Below, piece by piece: positions 15,734 to 25,125 of a stretch of 64,000 nucleotides of DNA. The DNA is from Pseudomonas viridiflava (GTDB lineage: Bacteria > Pseudomonadota > Gammaproteobacteria > Pseudomonadales > Pseudomonadaceae), in the NCBI RefSeq assembly GCF_900589395.1, contig NZ_UUIS01000090.1:23495-87494 (forward strand), read 5' to 3'. The translations under genes and the position numbers were made by a program. Numbering within the stretch: position 1 is the first letter of the stretch; each line of letters opens with the position of its first letter. The notes beneath the pieces were generated by a model. It did no database searches and was not told where the DNA came from. It saw nothing but the letters and a program-made list of their open reading frames with translations.

Positions 15734-18700
15734 ATGCCTGATCGTCACGATTACGTGGCCCTCGAATGGGTCAAGGGTGAGATCGCCGAAACCCTCAGTC
15801 AGGCCCGCCAGGCGCTGGAGGTGTTCGTCGCCGCTGCCGGCAACCTGGCCGCCCTGGATGAATACATCCACGGTGTGCACCAGGTGCAGGGCAGCCTGCA
15901 GATGATCGAGTTCTACGGCGCCGCCCTGCTTGCCGAAGAAATCGAACTGCTGGGCGTGGCCCTGCGCGAAGGCCGGGTGGGCAGCCAGGCCGAGACCGTG
16001 CACCTGCTCAACCAGGCCATGACCCAACTGCCGCTCTACCTGGAGCGCACCCATGCGGCGCGCCGCGACCTGCCCCTGGTGATCCTGCCGCTGCTCAACG
16101 ACCTGCGCGGCGCCCGTGGCGAAAGCCTGCTGTCGGAAACCCGGCTGTTCGCCCCGCAGTTCTATGACATCGACCCGCTGGACGCCCAGACCTTGAGCCT
16201 GCGCGACAGCCCCGAGCTGCCCGGACAGTTGCGCCAATGGCGCCAGAACCTGCAGAGCGCACTGGCCGGGTTGATGCGCGAACAGGACGTGCAAAGCCAT
16301 CTGCAGCAACTGGCCGAGGTGTTCGGCCATCTGGAACACCTGTGTGCCGACGCCCCGCTGGGCGCCTTGTGGCGCATCACCTCGGCGCTGGTCGAAAGCC
16401 TGCCGCCGGCGCGCTTCACCAACAGCCCGGCCCTGCGCAGCCTGCTGCGCGACGCGGACCGCGAACTCAAGCGCCTGACGGTGCAGGGCATCGAGGGCAT
16501 CAACCAGCCGGCGCCCGAAGAACTGCTCAAGAGCCTGCTGTTCTACATCGCCAAGTCCGATGGCCGGGCGCCGCGACTGCTGGCGCTCAAGGACGACTAC
16601 GCGCTGGACGATGCCCTGCCCGGCAGCGAAGTGGTCGACCAGGAGCGTGCGCGCATGGCCGGTCCCGGCCGCGATGCCATGCGCTCGGTGATCCTGGCGG
16701 TGTGCGCAGGGCTGGTGCGCGCCAAAGAGCGGCTCGATGTGTTCGTGCGCGGCGACCGCCAGCATGTCAGTGAACTCAATGCCTTGCTGGGACCCTTGCG
16801 ACAGATTGCCGATACCCTGGCGGTGCTGGGGTTCGGCCAGCCGCGCAAGGTCATCATCGACCAGACCGGCGTGGTCCAGAGCATGGCCCAGGGGCAGCGC
16901 GAGCCCAACGATGCCGCGCTGATGGACGTTGCCGGAGCGCTGCTGTACGTCGAGTCGACCCTGGCCGGCATGATCGGCGCGGTCGGTGAGACCCGCCGCG
17001 AAGAAAGCCGCCTGCCAACCACCGACCTGACCCAGATTCACCAACTGGTGGTGCGTGAGGCACGGCTGGTGCTGCAACAGGCCAAGGATGTGCTGATCGA
17101 CAGCCTGGAGGACACCTGGTCGCCGCAACGCCTGGAACCTCTTTGCGAGCTGCTGGTGCAGGTGCGCGGTGCCCTGGCGATGATTCCGCTGGGCCGGGCC
17201 GCCGGTCTGCTGGCGGCGGCCATCGACTGTGTGCGCCAGGACCTGCTCGGCGCCGCCACGCGGCCGGGCGAAGGTGCCCTGGATGGCCTGGCCGAGGCCC
17301 TCAGCGCGATCGAGTATTACCTGGAACGGATGAACGAAGATCACGAGGCGGCGGGCGATCAGATTCTGGACATGGCCCAGTCCAGCCTGGCACGGCTTGG
17401 CCATGCACCGCCCGCCCCGGGCACTGAAGCACCTGACGACGACGCCCTTGATGAACCGGTGCCGGCCGCCGGCAATCGGGCCCAGGTGCTGGCCAGCCCG
17501 CTGGCGACGATCAACCCGCCGGGCCGTGACATGCCGGCCAGCCTGCTGCCGCCCCCGGCCGGCGAGCCTGCCGTGGACGACGAGTTGCGCCAGGTGTTTA
17601 TCGAGGAAGCCAACGAGATCCTCGCGGGCCTGCAGCAATCGCAGCCGCGCTGGCTGGTGGCCCTGGCCACGCCGGGCGCCGCCACTCATCAGGCTCTGCG
17701 CGAAGTGCGCCGCGCCTTCCACTCGCTCAAGGGCAGTGGCCGCATGGTGCGTGCCCTGGTGCTCAGCGAGCTGGCCTGGTCAGTGGAAAACCTGCTCAAC
17801 CGCGTGCTTGAAGGCAGCGTCCCGGCCGACCAGCCAGTGCGCCAGTTGCTGAGCGAAGTACAGGCCTTGCTGCCGTCGCTGATCGCCGACTTTGCCAACG
17901 CAGCCCAGCGCCAGCGCGACGATGCCGACCGCCTGGCCACCCAGGCGCATCGCTTGGCCGGTGCCAGCGCGCCGGCAGCACCGACGGTCAAGCCGGCCCA
18001 CGACCTGGATTCGCAATTGCTGGACATCTTTCGCCAGGAAGCGCTGGGCCACCTGCACGTCATCGACCGCTTTCTCGACAGCGCCGCCCGCCGTGATTCG
18101 ACGGCCATCGGCGACGACCTGCTGCGCGCACTGCACACCCTCAAGGGCAGCGCCTACATGGCCGGCGTGTTGCCGATGGCGGAACTGGCCAGTCCCCTGG
18201 ATGAGCTGGTGCGCGAGCTCAAGGCCAACCTGATCGCCATCGAAACCCCCGAACTCAAGCTGCTGCGCGCCGCCGAGCCGCTGTTCTATCAAGGGCTGGA
18301 GCAGTTGGACAGCCAGCCGCTGGCGCCGATTCCGGGCGCCGCCCAGTTGATCGAGACGGCCCGCTCACTGCTCGAACAGCGCCTGGCCGCCGCCCTGCAA
18401 GACGCCCCCGACGGCCTGCCGGTCCGGCACAATCCCAAGCTGATCGCGACCTTCCTCGCCGAAGGCATGGACATCGTGCTGGACGCCGAAAGCCTGTTGC
18501 AGCGCTGGCGCCAGCACCCCGGCGCGCGTCAGGAGCTGACGGCACTGCTCGATGAACTCACCACCCTGGGGCACAGCGCGCACCTGGCCGAACTGCCACA
18601 GGTCGATGAGCTGTGCGAGGCGCTGCTGGACCTGTATGGCGCGGTGGAAGAAAGCAGCCTGGCGGCCAGCGAACGCTTCTTCGATGAGGCCGGCCATGCC

Positions 18701-21616
18701 CATGAGGCGCTGATCGACATGCTCGATCAGATCGCCGCCGGCCAGGACGTCGTCCCACGCCCCGACTGCGTCCAGGCCCTGTACGCGCTGCTCGACCAGG
18801 CCCTGGCACCGGACGCGACGGGGCTGGTGGCCCGCGACGGCAGCCCGGTCGCCGAACTGGGGGCGGTGATCGAGCAACTGACCGACCGGTCCCTGCAGGA
18901 TGAAGCCGCGCACGACGATGAAATCATCACGGTCTTTCTCGAAGAGGCCGCCGACATCCTCGACAGCGCAGGCCAGGCCCTGCACCGCTGGCTGAGCGAG
19001 CCGGAGAACCCGCTGCCGCTGTCGGCACTGCAACGCGACCTGCACACGCTCAAGGGCGGCGCGCGCATGGCCGGCATCACCGCGATCAGTGACCTGGGCC
19101 ATGAACTCGAAGCCCTGTATGAAGGCTTGATCGACCGGCGCTACAGTTACTCACCGGCCCTGGCCGGGCTGTTGCTCGACTGCCACGACCAGTTGCAACA
19201 GTGGCTCGAACAACTTGGCACGCAGCAACCGCTGGATGACCCGGCCGCGCTGATCGGGGTGCTCGAAGCGCTGCGCCAGGGGCAGGGCATGCCCTTGAGC
19301 GATTCGCCACCGACCGCGCCGGTCCAGACGCCTGAGGCCGGCGAGCGCGATCCGGAGCTGCTGGAGATTTTCCTCGAAGAAGGCTTTGACATCCTCGACA
19401 GTGCCAGCGCCGCCCTGAGCCGCTGGCAGGCCGACCCGCACAACACCCTTGAAGTCGAGAACCTGCTGCGCGACCTGCACACCCTCAAGGGCGGCGCGCG
19501 CATGCTTGAAATCAAGCCACTGAGCGACCTGGCCCATGAAGTCGAGTCGCTGTACGAGTCCGTGGCCAGTGGCGTGCGGGTGCCAGGGCCGGTGCTGATG
19601 GAGGTGCTGCAACGCGGCCATGACCGGCTGGCCGACATGCTCGACGCCGTGCGCGCCGGCCAGCCGTTGCCCGATGCCGCAGCGGTGATCGACAGCCTGC
19701 GCCAGCTGGAGGTTGCAGAACCTGCAGCCCCGGTGACGCCGCTGCCCAGCGCGGTGGTCGCCGATCCCGATGCCGAGCGCATCGGTCCGGAAATGGTCAA
19801 GGTGGCCGCCGAGGACCTGGAGCAACTGGTCAACCTGGCGGGCGAGACGTCGATCTTTCGTGGGCGCATCGAACAACAGATCTTCGACACGCAGGCAACG
19901 CTGGCAGAAATCGAAACCACCCTGGCGCGCATGCGCGACCAGTTGCGCCGCCTGGACAGCGAAACCCAGGGGCGCCTGTTGGTGCGCGAGCAGGCGCCGG
20001 CCGAACGGCGCGGCTACGAAGAGTTCGACCCGCTGGAGATGGACCGCCATTCAGAGCTGCAACAGTTGTCACGGGCCTTGAGCGAGTCGGCCTCGGACCT
20101 GCTGGACCTCAAGGAAACCCTGGACCTGCGCGCCCGTGATGCCGGCACGCTGCTGACCCGCCAGGCGCGGGTCAATACCGAACTGCAAGAGGGTCTGATG
20201 CGCACGCGCATGGTGCCCTTCGAGCGGCTGGTGCCACGCCTGCGCCGGGTGGTGCGCCAGGTGGCCGGCGAACTGGATAAACAGGTGCAGTTCGAGGTCG
20301 CCAATGCCGACGGCGAACTGGACCGCAGCGTGCTGGAGCGCATGGTCGCGCCGCTGGAACACATGCTGCGCAACGCCGTGGACCACGGCCTGGAAAGCAC
20401 CGAAAGGCGCCTGGCCGCCGGCAAGCCTGCGCAAGGGCTCATCCAGCTGGCACTGATGCACGAAGGCGGTGACCTGATCATCGAATTGAGTGACGACGGC
20501 CCCGGCGTCGACCTGGCGGCCGTGCGCCGCAAGGCTATCAAGCGCGGGCTGATCCGCGCCGACGCGGTGCTGGCCGACCACGAAGTGCTGCCGTTCATCC
20601 TGGAGGCCGGGTTTTCCACCGCCGAGGTCATTACCCAGATTTCCGGGCGCGGCGTGGGGATGGACGTGGTGCATGCCGAGGTCAAGCAACTGGGCGGCTC
20701 GATGACCATCGACTCGGTGGCCGGGTTGGGCACGCGTTTTCGTATCCGCCTGCCGTTCTCGGTGTCGGTCAACCGGGCACTGATGGTGCAGTGCGGTGAG
20801 GAACTTTACGCGGTGCCGCTCAACACCATCGAGGGTATCGTGCGGGTCATGCCGAGCCAGTTGCTGGAACACTACCAGGCCCGTCCGTCGCGCTACCGCT
20901 ATGGTGGGCGCAGCTATGAACTGCGCTACCTGGGCGAGTTGCTTGGCAATGGCCAGCCACGCCTGTTCGACCAGTTCCAGCCCCTGCCGGTGTTGCTGGT
21001 GCATTTGCAAGACCAGTGGGTGGCGGTGCAGGTCGATGCCCTGGCCGGCTCGCGCGAAATCGTGGTCAAGAGCCTGGGCGCGCAGTTTGCCCAGGTCCAG
21101 GGCCTGAGCGGCGCGACGATTCTGGGCGACGGCCGGGTGGTGCTGATTCTCGACCTGCCGGCCTACGTGCGCACCTGGCAGGGCCGTGCGCCCCAGGCCC
21201 TGGCCCGGGACGCCGCCAGCTGGCTGCACGAGACCGGACCGCGCGCCCTGCGGGTGATGGTGGTGGATGACTCGGTGACCGTGCGCAAGGTCACCGGCCG
21301 GCTGCTGGAGCGCCATGGTATGCAGGTGGTGACCGCCAAGGATGGGGTCGATGCCATGGCCCTGCTGGAAGACTACACCCCCGACATCCTGCTACTGGAC
21401 ATCGAAATGCCGCGCATGGACGGCTTCGAAGTCGCCACCCGGATTCGCCAGGACGAGCGGCTCAAGGACCTGCCGATCATTATGATCACCTCGCGCTCAG
21501 GGCATAAACACCGTGACCGGGCCACGGCCATCGGGGTCAACGACTACCTGAGCAAGCCCTATCAGGAATCGGTGCTGATCGACAGCATCAAGCGCTGGAG
21601 TGCACGCCATGTCTGA
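15734..21616 (+). CDS. chpA: ChpA hybrid histidine kinase (multi-Hpt CheA-like) of the Pil-Chp system
   Basis: A 1960-residue CheA-type kinase with several phosphotransfer domains. Canonical Hpt motifs of HS/HTLKG type are centred on H663 (FHSLKGSGRM), H801 (LHTLKGSAYM), H1104 and H1249 (both LHTLKGGARM), and a degenerate N-terminal Hpt-like site has H49 (VHQVQGSLQM). The catalytic ATPase core has the N box HMLRNAVDHGLES (from H1543), DDGPGVD and GRGVGMDVV. A CheW-like domain follows (about 1680-1820), then a C-terminal receiver with VMVVDDSVTVRK and phospho-acceptor D1889 (LLLDIEMPRMDGF). P. aeruginosa ChpA is longer, with more phosphotransfer domains, so this is a reduced form. The next gene overlaps its 3' end. 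Confidence 0.96.
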   Translation: MPDRHDYVALEWVKGEIAETLSQARQALEVFVAAAGNLAALDEYIHGVHQVQGSLQMIEFYGAALLAEEIELLGVALREGRVGSQAETVHLLNQAMTQLPLYLERTHAARRDLPLVILPLLNDLRGARGESLLSETRLFAPQFYDIDPLDAQTLSLRDSPELPGQLRQWRQNLQSALAGLMREQDVQSHLQQLAEVFGHLEHLCADAPLGALWRITSALVESLPPARFTNSPALRSLLRDADRELKRLTVQGIEGINQPAPEELLKSLLFYIAKSDGRAPRLLALKDDYALDDALPGSEVVDQERARMAGPGRDAMRSVILAVCAGLVRAKERLDVFVRGDRQHVSELNALLGPLRQIADTLAVLGFGQPRKVIIDQTGVVQSMAQGQREPNDAALMDVAGALLYVESTLAGMIGAVGETRREESRLPTTDLTQIHQLVVREARLVLQQAKDVLIDSLEDTWSPQRLEPLCELLVQVRGALAMIPLGRAAGLLAAAIDCVRQDLLGAATRPGEGALDGLAEALSAIEYYLERMNEDHEAAGDQILDMAQSSLARLGHAPPAPGTEAPDDDALDEPVPAAGNRAQVLASPLATINPPGRDMPASLLPPPAGEPAVDDELRQVFIEEANEILAGLQQSQPRWLVALATPGAATHQALREVRRAFHSLKGSGRMVRALVLSELAWSVENLLNRVLEGSVPADQPVRQLLSEVQALLPSLIADFANAAQRQRDDADRLATQAHRLAGASAPAAPTVKPAHDLDSQLLDIFRQEALGHLHVIDRFLDSAARRDSTAIGDDLLRALHTLKGSAYMAGVLPMAELASPLDELVRELKANLIAIETPELKLLRAAEPLFYQGLEQLDSQPLAPIPGAAQLIETARSLLEQRLAAALQDAPDGLPVRHNPKLIATFLAEGMDIVLDAESLLQRWRQHPGARQELTALLDELTTLGHSAHLAELPQVDELCEALLDLYGAVEESSLAASERFFDEAGHAHEALIDMLDQIAAGQDVVPRPDCVQALYALLDQALAPDATGLVARDGSPVAELGAVIEQLTDRSLQDEAAHDDEIITVFLEEAADILDSAGQALHRWLSEPENPLPLSALQRDLHTLKGGARMAGITAISDLGHELEALYEGLIDRRYSYSPALAGLLLDCHDQLQQWLEQLGTQQPLDDPAALIGVLEALRQGQGMPLSDSPPTAPVQTPEAGERDPELLEIFLEEGFDILDSASAALSRWQADPHNTLEVENLLRDLHTLKGGARMLEIKPLSDLAHEVESLYESVASGVRVPGPVLMEVLQRGHDRLADMLDAVRAGQPLPDAAAVIDSLRQLEVAEPAAPVTPLPSAVVADPDAERIGPEMVKVAAEDLEQLVNLAGETSIFRGRIEQQIFDTQATLAEIETTLARMRDQLRRLDSETQGRLLVREQAPAERRGYEEFDPLEMDRHSELQQLSRALSESASDLLDLKETLDLRARDAGTLLTRQARVNTELQEGLMRTRMVPFERLVPRLRRVVRQVAGELDKQVQFEVANADGELDRSVLERMVAPLEHMLRNAVDHGLESTERRLAAGKPAQGLIQLALMHEGGDLIIELSDDGPGVDLAAVRRKAIKRGLIRADAVLADHEVLPFILEAGFSTAEVITQISGRGVGMDVVHAEVKQLGGSMTIDSVAGLGTRFRIRLPFSVSVNRALMVQCGEELYAVPLNTIEGIVRVMPSQLLEHYQARPSRYRYGGRSYELRYLGELLGNGQPRLFDQFQPLPVLLVHLQDQWVAVQVDALAGSREIVVKSLGAQFAQVQGLSGATILGDGRVVLILDLPAYVRTWQGRAPQALARDAASWLHETGPRALRVMVVDDSVTVRKVTGRLLERHGMQVVTAKDGVDAMALLEDYTPDILLLDIEMPRMDGFEVATRIRQDERLKDLPIIMITSRSGHKHRDRATAIGVNDYLSKPYQESVLIDSIKRWSARHV

Positions 21617-22082
21617 TGCCAGCTTTCAGTCGGCCCGGATGACCAGCCTGACCGGGCTGCTGTTGCCGTTGAGCGACCGCTACCTGCTGCTGCCCAATGT
21701 CGCGGTGGCCGAACTGATCGACTATCAGGATTGCCACGCCGACCTGGACGCACCACCCTGGTACCTGGGCAACATTGCCTGGCGCGACCTGAGCCTGCCG
21801 CTGCTGAGCTTCGAAGCAGCCTGCGGCGGGCGCACCAAGGTCGGCGGCCGGGCACGCATCGTAGTGCTCAACGCCCTGGGCGGGCATCCGCAGCTGCGTT
21901 ACCTGGCCTTGCTGATCCAGAACATTCCACGTTCGTGCAAGGTCGACAACCAGCTCAGCTACGTCGACGTGCCGCTGGACCGACTGGAGCTGGCCGCCGT
22001 GCAGGTCGGCGACACCCAGGCCCGCATCCCCGACCTGCCGGCGCTGGAGCAATGGCTGCTGGAAGCCGGCCTGGCCCTGTAG
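21609..22082 (+). CDS. CheW-like protein at the end of the Pil-Chp operon (ChpC-like)
   Basis: A 157-residue CheW-fold protein starting MSDASFQSARMTSLTGLLLP inside the chpA stop (ATGTCTGA overlap), so it is translationally coupled. Family features are LPLSDRYLLLPNVAVAELI, PPWYLGNIAWRDLSLPLLSF and RARIVVLNALGG. By position and fold it matches P. aeruginosa ChpC, which supplies a second coupling protein for extra receptors. The methylesterase ChpB that separates chpA and chpC in P. aeruginosa is missing. The repeat-filled gap downstream suggests the operon ends here. Confidence 0.85.
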   Translation: MSDASFQSARMTSLTGLLLPLSDRYLLLPNVAVAELIDYQDCHADLDAPPWYLGNIAWRDLSLPLLSFEAACGGRTKVGGRARIVVLNALGGHPQLRYLALLIQNIPRSCKVDNQLSYVDVPLDRLELAAVQVGDTQARIPDLPALEQWLLEAGLAL

Positions 22083-22110
22083 GCAATCACCTGTCGATCC
22101 TGTGCACACA

Positions 22111-22450
22111 AATTCGGGCCTGGCACCGGACTGTGGGAGGCGGCTTGCCGGCGATGGCTATGGGACAGGCGCAGCAGGTGTATGGGCCTTGCTGGCCTCA
22201 TCGCCGGCAAGCCGCCTCCCACCCGTTGGATGTCGCCCCTGACGCCGTCATCGCGGGCAGAGCCCCCTCCCACAGGTTCGATGTGACCCTGAATTCGGGC
22301 CTGGCACCGGACAGTGGGAGGCGGCTTGCCGGCGATGGCTATGGGGCAGGCGCAGCAGGTGTATGGGCTTTGCTGGCCTCATCACCGGCAAGCCGCCTCC
22401 CACCCGTTGGATGTCGCCCCTGACGCCGTCATCGCGGGCGAAGCCCCCTT
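22111..22450. repeat. Family B tandem repeat, nearly two 181-base units
   Basis: Unit 1 starts AATTCGGGCCTGGCACCGGA at 22111 and unit 2 starts with the same words at 22292. Each contains TGGGAGGCGGCTTGCCGGCG paired with the inverse CGCCGGCAAGCCGCCTCCCA about 75 bases later, around a core containing GGCGCAGCAGGTGTATGGG. A half-arm GGGC(A/G)(A/G)AGCCCCCT follows. The array fills the 489-base gap between the CheW-like gene and mdcA; no open reading frame is convincing there. Confidence 0.9.
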
Positions 22451-22473
22451 TCATATGGGATCACGTACCTTGT

Positions 22474-22494
22474 TCATTACCCTGACCGTAATGA
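22474..22494. promoter_or_regulatory. Candidate LysR-type (MdcR) operator upstream of mdcA
   Basis: TCATTAC (22474-22480) and GTAATGA (22488-22494) form a perfect 7-bp dyad around a 7-base spacer. It includes the T-N11-A pattern of LysR-type regulator sites and lies 78 bases before the mdcA start. The cluster's own LysR gene, mdcR, is the natural candidate to bind it. Operator identity is inferred from symmetry and context only. Confidence 0.55.
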
Positions 22495-22571
22495 TCCTGC
22501 GCCCAGCTTGATTGATGCCGTGCCATCCACCTTCTAAGGTGATCCACGACAGCGAATCTCGTGGAGTGACC

Positions 22572-24248
22572 ATGACAATGACAAACAACCCCGACGCGCG
22601 CTGGTCGCGGCGCCGCAGCGAAAAGCAGCGGCGGCTGGACCAGGTCAGGCCGCTGGCCGACGGTGTGGTGATTCCCACCGACAAGATCGTCGCCGCGCTC
22701 GAAGCGCTGCTGGTCGCCGGTGATCGGGTGGTGCTGGAGGGCAATAACCAGAAGCAGGCCGACTTTCTGTCGCGCTCGCTGGTTCAGGTCGACCCTGGCA
22801 AGGTCCACGACCTGCACATGATCATGCCCAGCGTCGGGCGGTCCGAGCACCTTGATCTGTTCGAGCGCGGCATCGCCCGCAAGCTCGATTTCTCCTTTGC
22901 CGGCACCCAGAGCCTGCGCATCAGCCAGTTGCTCGAAGACGGACTGCTGGAAATCGGCGCCATCCACACCTACATCGAACTCTATGCACGGCTGGTGGTG
23001 GACCTGATCCCCAATGTGGTCTTGTCCGCAGGTTTCATGGCCGACCGCGCCGGCAATATCTACACCGGCCCCAGCACCGAAGACACCCCGGCGCTGATCG
23101 AGCCGGCCGCCTTCAGCGACGGCATTGTCATCGTCCAGGTCAATCAGTTGGTCGACGACGTCAGCGAGCTGCCCCGGGTCGATATTCCGGCCTCGTGGGT
23201 CGACTTCGTGGTGGTGGCCGACAAGCCGTTCTACATCGAGCCGTTGTTCACCCGCGACCCGCGTCATATCAAGCCGGTGCATGTGCTGATGGCCATGATG
23301 GCCATCCGTGGCATCTACGAGAAACACAATGTGCAGTCGCTCAACCACGGCATCGGTTTCAATACCGCCGCCATTGAGCTGATCCTGCCCACCTACGGCG
23401 AGTCGCTGGGCCTGAAGGGCAAGATCTGCCGCAACTGGACGCTCAACCCGCACCCGACGCTGATTCCGGCCATCGAAAGCGGCTGGGTCGAGAGCGTGCA
23501 CTGCTTCGGCACCGAGCTGGGCATGGAAAACTACATTGCTGCGCGTCCCGATGTGTTCTTCACTGGTCGCGACGGCTCGATGCGCTCCAACCGCCAACTG
23601 TGCCAACTGGCCGGGCAATACGCGGTGGACCTGTTTATCGGCGCCACCTTGCAGGTTGACGGCGACGGCCATTCGTCCACCGTGACCCGCGGCCGGCTGG
23701 CCGGTTTCGGCGGTGCCCCGAACATGGGCCACGACCCCGGTGGCCGGCGTCACAGCACCCCGGCCTGGCTCGACATGCGCACCGCCAGCGGCGATGGCCC
23801 GGCGGCCTACCTGGAGCGCGGCCGCAAGCTGGTGGTGCAGATGGTCGAAACCTTCCAGGAAGGCGGCAAACCCACCTTCGTCGACACCCTCGATGCCATC
23901 GAAGTGGCGAAAAAGAGCGGCATGCCGCTGGCGCCGATCATGGTCTACGGCGACGATGTCACCCACCTGCTCACCGAAGAGGGCATTGCCTACCTGTACC
24001 GGGCACGCAGCCTGGAAGAGCGCCGCGCAATGATCGCTGCCGTGGCCGGCGTGACCGCCATCGGCCTGCGGCATGACCCGAAAGAAACCGCCCGCCTGCG
24101 CCGCGAGGGCCTGATTGCCCTGCCCGAAGACCTTGGCATCCGCCGCCTGGATGCCAGTCGCGAACTGCTGGCCGCCAAGAGCATCGCCGACCTGGTCGAG
24201 TGGTCCGGTGGCCTGTACAACCCGCCCGCCAAATTCAGGAGCTGGTGA
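22572..24248 (+). CDS. mdcA: Malonate decarboxylase alpha subunit, acetyl-ACP:malonate ACP transferase
   Basis: The 558-residue alpha subunit exchanges acetyl for malonyl on the prosthetic group of the acyl carrier subunit MdcC, starting each decarboxylation cycle. Recognisable segments are VVLEGNNQKQADFLSRSL, LNHGIGFNTAAIELILPTYG, KGKICRNWTLNPHPTLIPAI and GFGGAPNMGHDPGGRRHSTP. ATG 22572 follows GGAG; an ATG two codons on is equally plausible, and the longer upstream reading has no ribosome site. Its stop overlaps the mdcB start (TGATG). First gene of mdcABCDEGH-madLM, a biotin-independent (MdcD/MdcE) malonate decarboxylase system of the Klebsiella/Pseudomonas type. Confidence 0.97.
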   Translation: MTMTNNPDARWSRRRSEKQRRLDQVRPLADGVVIPTDKIVAALEALLVAGDRVVLEGNNQKQADFLSRSLVQVDPGKVHDLHMIMPSVGRSEHLDLFERGIARKLDFSFAGTQSLRISQLLEDGLLEIGAIHTYIELYARLVVDLIPNVVLSAGFMADRAGNIYTGPSTEDTPALIEPAAFSDGIVIVQVNQLVDDVSELPRVDIPASWVDFVVVADKPFYIEPLFTRDPRHIKPVHVLMAMMAIRGIYEKHNVQSLNHGIGFNTAAIELILPTYGESLGLKGKICRNWTLNPHPTLIPAIESGWVESVHCFGTELGMENYIAARPDVFFTGRDGSMRSNRQLCQLAGQYAVDLFIGATLQVDGDGHSSTVTRGRLAGFGGAPNMGHDPGGRRHSTPAWLDMRTASGDGPAAYLERGRKLVVQMVETFQEGGKPTFVDTLDAIEVAKKSGMPLAPIMVYGDDVTHLLTEEGIAYLYRARSLEERRAMIAAVAGVTAIGLRHDPKETARLRREGLIALPEDLGIRRLDASRELLAAKSIADLVEWSGGLYNPPAKFRSW

Positions 24249-25123
24249 TGAGTGCCCTCAAGCGTCATCTACCCGAACAGTCGCTGGCCGACCGCCTGGC
24301 CGACCTGGCCGTCGAGGCCCTGATCAACGAAGCCGAACTGTCGCCCAAGCCGGCGCTGGTCGACCGTCGCAGCAGCGGCGCGCACCGCGACATGCACCTG
24401 GGCCTGATGCAGGCCTCGGCGTTGTCGCTGTGGCCGACCTTCCAGCAGATGGCCGCCGCGGCGCTCGAACACGGCGACGTCGGCCAGGCGTTGCGCGAAA
24501 CCCTGGGCCGCCTGGGCCGCGAGGGCGAGGCCGACATGCTGCGCACCACCGGTGGGGTCAACACCCATCGTGGCGCGATCTGGGCGCTGGGCCTGCTGGT
24601 CGCCGCCGCAGCGCTGGACGCCGACGACGCGACCCCGGCCGGCCTGTGCCAGCGTGCCGCGCGCCTGGCGCAGATCGACGACCGCCACGCCGCACCGGCC
24701 GCCAGCCATGGCCTTGAAGTGACCCGGCGCTACGGCGTGGCCGGCGCCCGGGAACAGGCCCGGCAAGGTTTTCCCGCCATTACCGGCTACGCCTTGCCGC
24801 AGTTGCAGCGCAGCCGCGCCGCCGCCAGTGGCGAGCAGAATGCCCGGCTGGACGCCTTGCTGGCGATCATGACCACGCTGACCGACACCTGCGTGCTGCA
24901 CCGCGCCGGCCTCGAAGGCCTGCACGCCATGCAGCACGGCGCGCAGCGCGTACTGGATGTCGGTGGCAGCGCCAGCCTGGCCGGGCGGCGCGAGCTGCAC
25001 GTGCTGGACCGGCAACTCACCGAACTGAACGCCTCGGCCGGCGGCGCTGCCGACCTGCTGGCGGCCTGCCTGTTCATCGATGGCCTGGAGCCTGCGCTCG
25101 GCCATCCCTCACGGAGTCTCTGA
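24248..25123 (+). CDS. mdcB: Triphosphoribosyl-dephospho-CoA synthase MdcB
   Basis: Makes 2'-(5''-triphosphoribosyl)-3'-dephospho-CoA from ATP and dephospho-CoA, the precursor of the prosthetic group on MdcC. The 291-residue CitG-like protein shows EAELSPKPALVDRRSSGAHR, HLGLMQASALSLWPTF and GGVNTHRGAIWALGLL, a conserved family motif. The start codon overlaps the mdcA stop. It ends two bases before mdcC. Length and motif order fit the CitG/MdcB family. Confidence 0.95.
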   Translation: MSALKRHLPEQSLADRLADLAVEALINEAELSPKPALVDRRSSGAHRDMHLGLMQASALSLWPTFQQMAAAALEHGDVGQALRETLGRLGREGEADMLRTTGGVNTHRGAIWALGLLVAAAALDADDATPAGLCQRAARLAQIDDRHAAPAASHGLEVTRRYGVAGAREQARQGFPAITGYALPQLQRSRAAASGEQNARLDALLAIMTTLTDTCVLHRAGLEGLHAMQHGAQRVLDVGGSASLAGRRELHVLDRQLTELNASAGGAADLLAACLFIDGLEPALGHPSRSL

Positions 25124-25125
25124 CC

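Noticed and set aside
15686..17722. A 678-codon open reading on the minus strand opposite chpA
   Set aside because: It is antisense to a clearly conserved kinase gene, has a His/Gln/Arg/Ala-rich composition typical of the complement of GC-rich codons, and no recognisable domain or ribosome site.
22083..22511. Tandem repeats as a possible CRISPR array
   Set aside because: Units are 181 bases, nearly identical throughout, with internal palindromes; no alternating short repeats and unique spacers, and no cas genes.
22083..22571. Sigma-54 promoter upstream of mdcA (TGGCAC within the family B unit)
   Set aside because: No GC dinucleotide of a -12 element at the required spacing, and the word belongs to the repeat consensus.
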